IMG/VR virus record: IMGVR_UViG_3300025310_000002
Span: 1-41,910 of that record
Source of the DNA: a virus
DNA length: 41,910 nt
Strand: one strand, 5' to 3'
Below the pieces are notes generated by a model. The model made no database searches. It saw only the letters and a program-made list of their open reading frames with translations, and was not told the DNA's origin. A program made the translations under genes and the position numbers. This document shows positions 6,559-13,094 of this stretch, in pieces (the stretch's first letter is position 1; each line of letters begins with the position of its first letter).

Positions 6559-6898
6559 TCTTGAGAAGGCACTTGCTGGTGCTCCTGTTGTTGACGTGAC
6601 TAACCCATACAGGGAGATTATAAAAGTATATTTTATTCAGGAATTGGCGGGGGACCACAAGCTACTAATCATTTATAAAGGTGGTACTTGTGTGTGGCGC
6701 ATTGGGGGAGAACTTCGTATGGCTCCTAAGAAGGTTATGAAGTGGCTAAACTTCTACGTCAATGAACGGATAACTGACCCTAGTTTCCATCCATGGGCGT
6801 ATTACTACGATTCAAAAGAGAAGGCAGAGGAAGAAGCTATGGCGTGGAGAGGAGGATTCTTTTCACATATCGCTGTTCCAGTGGAGATTGAGGAATGA
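6530..6898 (+). CDS. Hypothetical protein upstream of polymerase (122 aa)
   Basis: The ATG at 6530 follows AAGGAGGAAG. The product starts with a short lead (MDTTKLKPFDLEKALAGAPV) and continues as a mixed alpha/beta domain with VCVWRIGGEL-like strands and an acidic C-terminal tail. Short proteins with this type of start occur beside phage replication genes, but I do not know a function. Its stop overlaps the polymerase start (ATGA at 6895). Confidence 0.7.
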   Translation: MDTTKLKPFDLEKALAGAPVVDVTNPYREIIKVYFIQELAGDHKLLIIYKGGTCVWRIGGELRMAPKKVMKWLNFYVNERITDPSFHPWAYYYDSKEKAEEEAMAWRGGFFSHIAVPVEIEE

Positions 6899-8043
6899 TC
6901 CTCACTTTTGACACAGAAACGACGACATTTGCGAAGGGGAATCCTTATAGTGTACGCAATCGTATGGTATCTATTGGCTGGAAGCTTGGCGATGGCCCTA
7001 CTACTGATGTGTTCGTGGGCGATAGTGGATGGGAGGGACAGGTTAGAACTGCGTGGGAGGCTGCTGATACTATTGTTGGCTTTAATCTCAAGTTTGATCT
7101 TGCTTGGCTGCGCAGGGAAACTGGCCTCACTGTTCGGGATAACCAGCAAGTCTATGACGTACAGCTCGCATGGTTCGTGCTCACTAACCAACAGCACCGA
7201 TATCCGAGTCTTAATCAAGTGTTAGAGTATTTCAACCTGCCTGTTAAGCTTGACGTAGTTAAGACACAGTACTGGGATAACGGAATAGACACACCTGACA
7301 TTCCTCGTCCTATTCTGTCGGAATATCTGCACCATGACGTAGAATCGACGTATCAGGCTTACCTGAAGGTTAAAGAAGCCTTGCCTGCAAGTAAGCGTAA
7401 GCTGGTGCAGCTACAGATGGCTGATCTTATCGTCCTGCAAACAATGGAGTGGGAGGGCCTCAAGTATGATAAAGAAACTTCTCTTAAGCTTGCAGAAGAA
7501 ACCCGTAAGGAGCTTGACGTTATTGATACTCAGCTTACCGATCTTGTGGGTATTGCTGGTGTTAATTTTGGTAGTGGCGATCAGCTATCGGCTATTCTGT
7601 ATGGTGGGACGATTGTTCAGGAGCATAGAGAGGAGTATCTGTTCCAGTACAAAGACCCTAAGAAGGCCCCTGCTATCAAGACCAGGAAGGTAGAGCGTGA
7701 GTACCCGATGCCTAGGCTAGTCGAACCTCTGCCACGCACTGAGTTGAAGAAGGAAGGGCTGTATGCTACTAATGAACCGACACTGAAAAGCCTTAAAGCG
7801 AAAGGTAAGGCCAAACAGATAATTGATCTGGTTCTTAAACGTGCAGCACTGGAGAAGCTGAACAGCAGTTATTACAGCGGAATCCCGAAGTTGATGGATG
7901 AGATGGACTGGCCTGATGGTGAGGTACACGGTAACTATAACCAGTGTGTTGCTACTACTGGGCGGTTATCCAGTGACAAACCAAACCAGCAGAACCTAAA
8001 CGTAGCAGCCAAGAAGCTGTTTTATTCGAGGTATGACACATGA
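6895..8043 (+). CDS. DNA polymerase A family, exonuclease part and thumb (split gene, N half)
   Basis: This 382-residue polypeptide carries the 3'-5' proofreading exonuclease: the first acidic motif FDTETTTF (D6, E8), then NLKFDLAWL, then the HHDVESTYQAY motif. The C-terminal third is the start of the polymerase domain and reaches the conserved TGRLSSDKPNQQNLN segment just before palm motif A. It stops at 8043, where an overlapping ATG at 8040 starts the second half in the -1 frame. Two coupled polypeptides probably assemble into one enzyme; a frameshift fusion is possible. The break falls between known motifs, so no residue need be lost. Confidence 0.85.
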   Translation: MILTFDTETTTFAKGNPYSVRNRMVSIGWKLGDGPTTDVFVGDSGWEGQVRTAWEAADTIVGFNLKFDLAWLRRETGLTVRDNQQVYDVQLAWFVLTNQQHRYPSLNQVLEYFNLPVKLDVVKTQYWDNGIDTPDIPRPILSEYLHHDVESTYQAYLKVKEALPASKRKLVQLQMADLIVLQTMEWEGLKYDKETSLKLAEETRKELDVIDTQLTDLVGIAGVNFGSGDQLSAILYGGTIVQEHREEYLFQYKDPKKAPAIKTRKVEREYPMPRLVEPLPRTELKKEGLYATNEPTLKSLKAKGKAKQIIDLVLKRAALEKLNSSYYSGIPKLMDEMDWPDGEVHGNYNQCVATTGRLSSDKPNQQNLNVAAKKLFYSRYDT

Positions 8044-8954
8044 TTGTCTCGTGCGATGCCTCAGGGCTGGAATGGCGAACAGCCCTGTTCTTAAGCCAAG
8101 ATAAGGTAGGGATACAGGAACTCCATGACGGTGTGGATACCCATGATGATAACCGCAGGCGGTATAAGCTAGGCGAGGGTAAAGCAGCCCGTACCACAGC
8201 TAAAATCTTCTTGTTCAAGCTGATTTATGGTGCCTCTGCCTACAGCTATGCTAATGATCCAGACTTCACGCATATCAGCACTAAAGAGAAGTTCTGGCAG
8301 GGTATCATTGACAAGACCTATGAGAAGTATCCTCAGCTTGGAGCTTGGCACGTTAAGCTAGTGCAGGAAGCTATCGAGACAGGTAAGGTAGTTATCCCTT
8401 CTGGTCGGGAGTTTGTGTTCCACGATGCTGCTAACCCAAGGGAACGACCTAAGATTCTGAACTATCCCTGTCAGGGCTTCGGCGCAGATATAGTCATGGT
8501 CGCCAGGATCAGTGCTTATAGGAGGATTAAGAAGATCAGTGACGAGATTAAGTTTGTAAATACGGTACACGATAGTAAAGTTAACGATTGTCCTGCTAAA
8601 TACCTTGACATCGTTGCACAAACGTACTATAGTTGTTACACCGACCTGCCCACGAATCTTAGCAGGATGTTTAACATAGACTTTAATGTGCCCTTGGATT
8701 GTGAAGTCACATACGGGCCTAATTTGGGGGATGAAGTGACCTGGGATAAAGAACTCCGACCTGTTCTTAAGGGCGATAAGAACCAGTGTCCTAGCTGTGG
8801 CGAGTTGTTTAACAGTACCTACGCCTTTGATACACATCGTCATGGTAGTTTCGGCAAGGATCGTCGTTGTATGACCCTTGAGGAGATGACTGAAAAGGGT
8901 ATGGCTAAGAACGACGCAGGCTTCTGGATTAGCTCAAAGAACCCATTGTACTAG
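8040..8954 (+). CDS. DNA polymerase A family, palm/fingers part, fused to FDXHR zinc domain (split gene, C half)
   Basis: All three catalytic motifs are intact: motif A CDASGLEWR (D6, E11), motif B R51/K55/F59/Y63 ending in LIYG, and motif C NTVHDSK (H177, D178). The position equivalent to E. coli F762 is Phe. After the polymerase domain, residues about 248-300 add a zinc-binding module with C250, C253, H266 and C277 around FDTHRHG, matching the FDXHR family of small phage zinc proteins. That fusion is unusual for a family A polymerase. Translation is probably coupled to the upstream half through the ATGA overlap. Confidence 0.85.
   Translation: MIVSCDASGLEWRTALFLSQDKVGIQELHDGVDTHDDNRRRYKLGEGKAARTTAKIFLFKLIYGASAYSYANDPDFTHISTKEKFWQGIIDKTYEKYPQLGAWHVKLVQEAIETGKVVIPSGREFVFHDAANPRERPKILNYPCQGFGADIVMVARISAYRRIKKISDEIKFVNTVHDSKVNDCPAKYLDIVAQTYYSCYTDLPTNLSRMFNIDFNVPLDCEVTYGPNLGDEVTWDKELRPVLKGDKNQCPSCGELFNSTYAFDTHRHGSFGKDRRCMTLEEMTEKGMAKNDAGFWISSKNPLY
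8605..8633 (+). promoter_or_regulatory. Promoter-like TTGACA-N17-TATAGT inside polymerase gene
   Basis: A perfect -35 (8605-8610) and a five-of-six -10 (8628-8633) stand 17 bases apart near the end of the polymerase gene. It would supply transcripts for the SSB, the structured gap at 10254-10560 and the exonuclease. It is one of several such matches embedded in coding sequence. Confidence 0.42.
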
Positions 8955-8962
8955 GAGACGGT

Positions 8963-9172
8963 ATGAATAAAGAACTAACCACCAAGCAGAAAGCAATCAT
9001 GGAGATTGCAGGTATGTCCGAGATTGATATCACACATGCCCAGGATTGGTACAAGGACAGCACTGGTAAGGAAGCTAGTTGGGAACAGGCATTTGATCTT
9101 ATGTCCTCGATGCGTGTACTGTTTGCCCGTTGTTTTTATGAAGAGCTTGCAAAGTTAAAGGTGACAGCATGA
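8963..9172 (+). CDS. Small hypothetical protein (69 aa)
   Basis: The ATG at 8963 follows GGAGACGG nine bases after the polymerase. The product is a helical 69-residue protein (MNKELTTKQKAIMEIAG...) with a conserved-looking DWYKDSTGKEASWEQAFDL stretch. No motif was recognised. Its stop overlaps the next start at 9169. Confidence 0.65.
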   Translation: MNKELTTKQKAIMEIAGMSEIDITHAQDWYKDSTGKEASWEQAFDLMSSMRVLFARCFYEELAKLKVTA

Positions 9173-9372
9173 TGAATCTTAACGAGATGGACAAGGTAGA
9201 GTTTATTCGGCTTCAGGCACAGTTAGGTCTTAAGTGCAACCAGCTATCTGATGTGTTAGGCGTTACAAAGGACATTGTGAATCGGTGGCGTAATGATCCT
9301 AATTGCCGGATTACTGGCCCTGCTGCACTAGCTATGCGACTGCTTGCTAAATACCCAGAGGAGTTAGAATGA
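9169..9372 (+). CDS. Small HTH DNA-binding protein (67 aa)
   Basis: The segment CNQLSDVLGVTKDIVNRWRN (about residues 23-42) fits a helix-turn-helix: a first helix, the LGV turn, and a recognition helix ending in the Trp-Arg pair seen in many XRE/YdaS-like proteins. The protein has only one domain. Its ATG overlaps the preceding stop, and the following gene overlaps it in turn. It may be a second early regulator or a DNA-binding replication accessory. Confidence 0.65.
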   Translation: MMNLNEMDKVEFIRLQAQLGLKCNQLSDVLGVTKDIVNRWRNDPNCRITGPAALAMRLLAKYPEELE

Positions 9373-9557
9373 TTAAGATAGACGGTAAGGAGTACGAGTT
9401 GGTGGAATGTCCTAGGGAATCCTCTTGTGATGGCTGTGCTTTCATTATTAGGGGGTGTGTCAAAGCGATGGATTATGCTGACTGTAGTCCTGGCACAGGA
9501 CAGTGGTATATCTTTAAGGAGGTTAAAGAGGATGGAACCGGGACGCAAGACAGTTGA
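9369..9557 (+). CDS. Small cysteine-rich protein (62 aa)
   Basis: The product carries five Cys residues in 62 (CPRESSCDGCAFIIRGC then DC), suggesting a metal-bound knuckle. It starts by ATGA overlap with the HTH gene. The arrangement IDGKEYELVECPRESSCDGC resembles small phage proteins of unknown role. Function cannot be assigned. Confidence 0.65.
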   Translation: MIKIDGKEYELVECPRESSCDGCAFIIRGCVKAMDYADCSPGTGQWYIFKEVKEDGTGTQDS

Positions 9558-9699
9558 AGACATAGTGAAGGAAATCCAGGAGCAAATCAGGTTTTTTTGG
9601 TGGAATGAGAACATTGTTAGTCGTCTTAGTGCCATGCAGAAGATTGAGCACTTAGCACGAGTAGCGATTACAGAGCTTGAAGAACAACATATCATTTAA
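9532..9699 (+). CDS. Small helical protein (55 aa)
   Basis: I selected the ATG at 9532 because AAGGAGG (9516-9522) precedes it; the longer frame from 9427 runs inside the previous gene. The product (MEPGRKTVEDIVKEIQ...) is helical, with a paired-Trp segment (FFWWNEN) and an acidic end. No family was recognised. Confidence 0.6.
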   Translation: MEPGRKTVEDIVKEIQEQIRFFWWNENIVSRLSAMQKIEHLARVAITELEEQHII

Positions 9700-9710
9700 C
9701 AAGGAGTACT

Positions 9711-10253
9711 ATGAGCGACATTCAGATTGAGATCGTAACAAAGACCATTACCCAACCTGAGGGTAAGAAGTACAAGCAGATGGAAGTCATCTACAAGAAC
9801 CTGTCTTTCCAGGGTAAGGTAGAGAACAAGAAGATTATTGACTTCTACGCCAAAGAGATTTGGCCTGCTCTTGAGGATGCTAAACAGGGTGCTGTGTTCA
9901 CTATTAGTCGTGCTAAGGAAGGTGAATACTGGACATGGAAGGGTATTACGGCAGGTGCCGTGGGAAAGTCCAGCAGTCCTGCCACTCAGTCTACAGGCTC
10001 AGGTACGTCAAGTGCAGCCCGTACTTACGTCGCAGACGATGTTAAGCAGGACATGATTATCCGTCAGTCCAGCCTTGCTAGTGCTGTTAACTTCTGTAAG
10101 GACAAAGAACTCAAACACGATGACGTGCTCATTATTGCAAGTCAGTTTGTGGAGTTTGTGTACAATAAGCCATTTACAAACGTAAAGCCTAATCCTGTTA
10201 AAGCTGCTCTGCCTGCTGATTTGGATGACGATCTTGGGGATCTACCCATCTGA
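9711..10253 (+). CDS. Single-stranded DNA-binding protein, gp2.5-like
   Basis: This 180-residue protein fits the phage SSB plan: an N-terminal beta-rich OB-like part with aromatic residues (YWTWKG), a low-complexity Ser/Gly/Thr linker near residues 84-102, and an acidic C-terminal tail (LDDDLGDLPI) of the kind SSBs use to contact polymerase and helicase. Its position between the polymerase and the exonuclease supports this. The OB fold is inferred from length, tail and context rather than from a signature motif; a recombination accessory protein is the alternative. Confidence 0.7.
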   Translation: MSDIQIEIVTKTITQPEGKKYKQMEVIYKNLSFQGKVENKKIIDFYAKEIWPALEDAKQGAVFTISRAKEGEYWTWKGITAGAVGKSSSPATQSTGSGTSSAARTYVADDVKQDMIIRQSSLASAVNFCKDKELKHDDVLIIASQFVEFVYNKPFTNVKPNPVKAALPADLDDDLGDLPI

Positions 10254-10271
10254 TGTAGTGTAATTAGTATG

Positions 10272-10540
10272 GTCTGGTGGGAACCCTGAAAAGAATCCCA
10301 CCCTTTAGTAAGGGGAAAGTGCAGGCTGATGCACACAGCGGAAACGTCCAAGCAGGCCGCCGAAACGCAAGACGAATGGACTATAGGCAGAAAGTAATCT
10401 GAAATGTTCGGTAAAAAGATTACCCTCTGATCCGTGCAGCCGGAAAGCTGGAGATCAGCACCAGCCCCCTTACTTGAGTTGATTGTGCCAAACTTCCTTT
10501 GACCGAGATAAGATTCCCATAACGGTGCAGTCAACTCAAC
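10272..10540 (+). ncRNA. Candidate multi-helix structured RNA in a 307-base gap
   Basis: No gene fits this gap. Complementary segments form a nested set: 10276-10282/10296-10302 (7 bp); a long-range helix 10307-10315/10466-10474 (9 bp) enclosing 10319-10323/10330-10334 (5 bp), 10394-10400/10417-10423 (7 bp) and 10427-10432/10453-10458 (6 bp, with an inner CAGC/GCTG stem); and a 16-bp hairpin 10474-10489/10524-10539 with three G-U pairs and a 34-base loop. The last ends 13 bases before the AGGAG of the next gene. GAAA-type segments recur between stems. No known family was recognised with confidence; it may be a small RNA, a ribozyme or a cis-regulator. Confidence 0.6.
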
Positions 10541-10560
10541 TATGACTAACAGGAGAATAT

Positions 10561-10713
10561 ATGGCAGAGCTTAAACTGTATGTGACGATTGCTGTGGAAG
10601 ACGAGTTCTTTAGTGACGTTGACTATCCTGACCACATAGCTTACGTAATCAGTATGTTGAAGGACACTGCCGAGAGCTGGGGTGGGAGCGTAACAGACTT
10701 GGAGGTTAAATAA
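10561..10713 (+). CDS. Small acidic protein (50 aa)
   Basis: The ATG at 10561 follows AACAGGAGAATAT directly after the structured gap. The product (MAELKLYVTIAVEDEFF...) is an acidic 50-residue alpha/beta peptide. Its stop overlaps the exonuclease start (TAATG). If the structured gap is a cis-regulatory leader, this and the exonuclease are the genes it controls. Confidence 0.6.
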   Translation: MAELKLYVTIAVEDEFFSDVDYPDHIAYVISMLKDTAESWGGSVTDLEVK

Positions 10714-11417
10714 TGGACTTGCTAATTGACGGAGATATTGTCGCTTTTAAGTGTGCTTTCATTGCTGAAAATATGTCCGAAGCAGAAGCAACACAATTAG
10801 CTGATGATTTCCTTGGTAATGCTGCTGACTACTACCTTACTTTCCTTGCTCGTGCTAAGTATGGTAACAGTCAAATCTTCCTGACTGGTAAAGAGTCGTT
10901 CCGTAAGGAGGTTGATCCGACCTATAAGGAGAACAGGAAGGATAAGGCAAAGCCAAAGCACCTGGAAGCTATCCGACAGCACTTGATCGATAAGTGGGAT
11001 GCTAAGGTCAGTAAGAACGGGTACGAAGCTGACGATAGCCTGGGTTACTTGCAGACTAAAGCAACGGAGCAGTCCACAGTAATCTTTAGTATTGACAAGG
11101 ACTTGCTCCAGATTCCTGGTTATCACTTTAACTTCGATAACAACACACTGACTTACGTATTGCCGTATCAAGGTTTGAAGCAGTTCTACCTACAGATGTT
11201 GATCGGTGATCCTGTTGACAATGTTAAAGGTGTTGACGGTGTTGGCAAGGTAGGAGCAGACAAGCTGTTGAAGGGCCTGCTGACTGAAGAACAGATGTTC
11301 CAGATCGTACAGGAACAGTATGCAGACGATGCCAGGATGCTTAAGAACAGTCGGCTCCTTTGGATCAAAAGAGCAGACAAAGAAAACCCGGTAGAACAAC
11401 GATTGGAGACTAAATAA
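10713..11417 (+). CDS. 5'-3' exonuclease (FEN/PIN fold), T7 gp6-like role
   Basis: This 234-residue nuclease should remove RNA primers and degrade host DNA from 5' ends. Metal-binding motifs are visible in order: LIDGDIVAF near the N terminus, YKENRKD, GYEADDSLGYL and SIDKDLLQ, then the helix-hairpin-helix region GDPVDNVKGVDGVGKVGADK that grips duplex DNA. Length and order match phage FEN-type exonucleases. Its ATG overlaps the preceding stop and its own stop overlaps the next start. Confidence 0.85.
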   Translation: MDLLIDGDIVAFKCAFIAENMSEAEATQLADDFLGNAADYYLTFLARAKYGNSQIFLTGKESFRKEVDPTYKENRKDKAKPKHLEAIRQHLIDKWDAKVSKNGYEADDSLGYLQTKATEQSTVIFSIDKDLLQIPGYHFNFDNNTLTYVLPYQGLKQFYLQMLIGDPVDNVKGVDGVGKVGADKLLKGLLTEEQMFQIVQEQYADDARMLKNSRLLWIKRADKENPVEQRLETK

Positions 11418-11575
11418 TGGAAACAGCAGGTAAATTTATTGCTCTGGCAGCCTTTGCACTTATTGTTATTCTTGGGTATGCTATCTATGCTGACAGCAGT
11501 CTGAGAGCTAAGGAACTAGAACTGAAATATGCCTCTGTAGCTGCCGGTGCTCCTCTTGCGGTGTGTGTTAAATGA
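11417..11575 (+). CDS. Small membrane protein (52 aa)
   Basis: Residues 5-24 (GKFIALAAFALIVILGYAIY) form one clear transmembrane helix, followed by a charged segment (SSLRAKELELKYAS). It starts by TAATG overlap with the exonuclease and ends by ATGA overlap with the nuclease gene. Single-span proteins in this location may be accessory lysis or superinfection proteins; no motif identifies one. Confidence 0.6.
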   Translation: METAGKFIALAAFALIVILGYAIYADSSLRAKELELKYASVAAGAPLAVCVK

Positions 11576-11925
11576 AACCATCCAGCGCCAAGTCGAAGGG
11601 CAGAACTTTCCAGCAATGGGTACGAGACAGGATTCTTGATAAATTCTCTTTACATCCTGACGATGTTAAATCTACAAGCATGGGAGCAAACGGGGAAGAT
11701 GTACAATTATCCTATGCTGCTAGACAATGTTTCCCTTACCAAATAGAATGCAAGAGTCGCAGTAAGATTGCTATCTACGGCTACTACGAGCAGGCTCAAG
11801 AGCACGGAGACAAACATGAACCTGTTGTTTTTGTGAAACAGAATCGTAGTAAGCCACTGGTTATCGTAGATGCAGAACATTTTATTGAACTTGTTAAGAA
11901 GGCTAACCAAAGTGATATGGTTTGA
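11572..11925 (+). CDS. PD-(D/E)XK endonuclease, probable Holliday-junction resolvase
   Basis: This 117-residue protein shows a restriction-like nuclease core: GRTFQQWVRDR as the N-terminal helix, D43 in NGEDV, and the E59-C-K61 motif in IECKSRS, followed by YEQAQ and a beta strand with PVVFVKQN. Small phage enzymes of this shape resolve branched DNA before packaging. It follows the exonuclease as endonuclease genes often do. Junction specificity is inferred. Confidence 0.72.
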   Translation: MKPSSAKSKGRTFQQWVRDRILDKFSLHPDDVKSTSMGANGEDVQLSYAARQCFPYQIECKSRSKIAIYGYYEQAQEHGDKHEPVVFVKQNRSKPLVIVDAEHFIELVKKANQSDMV

Positions 11926-11938
11926 TTAAGGGGACAAC

Positions 11939-12106
11939 ATGGTACAGCGATATGATCCAACACCTGAAGGAACGATGGAGAAGTACCACAGTGGTGGCTA
12001 TGTCACTTTTGATGACTACCAAGACATCCAAGAGGAGAAGGCTGATCTTGAGGCAAAAATCAAGAAGATTGAGAAGGCGCTAGCTGATCTCTGGAGGGAG
12101 ATCTAA
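11939..12106 (+). CDS. Small protein with C-terminal coiled coil (55 aa)
   Basis: The ATG at 11939 follows AAGGGGAC and the frame ends by TAATG overlap at 12104-12106. The N terminus (MVQRYDPTPEGTMEKYHSGG) precedes a charged coiled-coil helix (QEEKADLEAKIKKIEKALAD). Similar short proteins recur in phage early regions; the function is unknown. Confidence 0.65.
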   Translation: MVQRYDPTPEGTMEKYHSGGYVTFDDYQDIQEEKADLEAKIKKIEKALADLWREI

Positions 12107-12366
12107 TGGCACCACGCAAACCAAAGGTTAAAGAACCAGAAGAAGCGCCAGCTTCGAAGAGGCGAACGAAACGTGAGCCGATTATTAAAAAGTTCATCAT
12201 GGTGTCACAGGCTACCTACCTGAATCAGTATGTCGTGTATGCAGACAGCCTGGAAGAAGCCCATACACTATGGATGACCATCAAAGACAATGAGGAGGAA
12301 GGCGACATGGTATGCCTGCAACAACTGATGGATGAAACAGTAATTGATTGTAAAGAGGCTAACTAA
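12106..12366 (+). CDS. Hypothetical protein with basic N terminus (86 aa)
   Basis: The first 30 residues are Lys/Arg/Pro-rich and probably disordered, a composition suited to nucleic-acid contact. The remainder is a small alpha/beta domain (KKFIMVSQATYLNQYVVYAD) resembling the next gene's product in style. It overlaps both neighbours by one or a few bases. No function can be assigned. Confidence 0.65.
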   Translation: MAPRKPKVKEPEEAPASKRRTKREPIIKKFIMVSQATYLNQYVVYADSLEEAHTLWMTIKDNEEEGDMVCLQQLMDETVIDCKEAN

Positions 12367-12578
12367 TGTCTAAATGGTTTGAAGTGGAAATCACAGCAGT
12401 CAAGGTTGTCTGCGTTGAAATGCCAGACGAGGCTACCGAAGAGGAGGCAGTTTCTTTCGCTTGGATGGAATGTGGTCTTGACCCTGGATTTATTACAGAG
12501 AGCACGCAATGGGAGTTGAAAGACGCGCAGCAACGAGACACAGCCATTCGCCATGCCGATCAAGTGGAGTACCTATGA
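12366..12578 (+). CDS. Small acidic alpha/beta protein (70 aa)
   Basis: The product (MSKWFEVEITAVKVV...) has an N-terminal strand pair and an acidic helix containing EATEEEAVSFAW, a pattern typical of short phage proteins with a ferredoxin-like fold. It is coupled to the upstream gene by TAATG and to the downstream gene by ATGA overlap. The function is unknown. Confidence 0.65.
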   Translation: MSKWFEVEITAVKVVCVEMPDEATEEEAVSFAWMECGLDPGFITESTQWELKDAQQRDTAIRHADQVEYL

Positions 12579-12847
12579 AAGTCACACTTGGGAAGGTCTA
12601 CGGTGATGGTAGCCAGGATGTGACCTTCGATTGTATGTCAAAGCCGATGAAAGAGACACTGCTTCGTCTGGGGATGATTAAAGTAATGGAAGACGCGGTA
12701 AGGGCTAATGCTGAATGGTTGACAACACTGACTGAGGGTGACAGCCCGAAGGAAATCTTTACTGATGCCCTGAATAGACCGATGTGTAAGGGTTGTCGTC
12801 CTGATACTTGTATTGGATGCGGCGAAAGCGGAGGAGGAGCTGAATGA
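12575..12847 (+). CDS. Hypothetical protein with C-terminal Cys cluster (90 aa)
   Basis: The ATG at 12575 was chosen for its ATGA overlap; the frame extends further upstream inside the previous gene without a ribosome site. Residues about 72-84 contain CKGCRPDTCIGCGE, a four-Cys cluster suited to zinc. The N-terminal part is alpha/beta. No family is known to me. Confidence 0.65.
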   Translation: MKVTLGKVYGDGSQDVTFDCMSKPMKETLLRLGMIKVMEDAVRANAEWLTTLTEGDSPKEIFTDALNRPMCKGCRPDTCIGCGESGGGAE

Positions 12848-13092
12848 AGAACAATACATATTCCCTGTTCTCTGAAGAGATGTTGCTCCAGATGTACACA
12901 GAGCATGTTGATGAGATTCGAGAACTAGAGCGTGAACTTGATCTTATTGGAGCTGCGCTTGACGCGCTAAACGAATCTGAAGACGAAGAACCGTACTGCA
13001 CTGCTTGTAACGGTACAGGGGAAGGGCAGTATGATGGCTCCCGTTGTCGTGGTTGTAATGGGAGCGGGGTAGAACGTCGAGAGGAGGATTAA
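12844..13092 (+). CDS. Small protein with DnaJ-type zinc repeat (82 aa)
   Basis: An N-terminal helix rich in Glu and Leu (about residues 10-48) is followed by two CxxCxGxG-type units: CTACNGTGEG and CRGCNGSG, the zinc-binding repeat of DnaJ central domains. There is no J domain, so it is not a co-chaperone of the classical kind. It may bind a host protein or nucleic acid. It is ATGA-coupled to the preceding gene. Confidence 0.7.
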   Translation: MKNNTYSLFSEEMLLQMYTEHVDEIRELERELDLIGAALDALNESEDEEPYCTACNGTGEGQYDGSRCRGCNGSGVERREED

Positions 13093-13094
13093 CC

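Noticed and set aside
10254-10560. Group I intron, hammerhead ribozyme or cobalamin riboswitch
   Set aside because: GACTATA and GATCCGTGCAGCC recall group I R and Q elements, but they are in the wrong order and nothing is interrupted. CTGATG...GGAAAC lacks a proper stem II for a hammerhead. The B12 box is absent.
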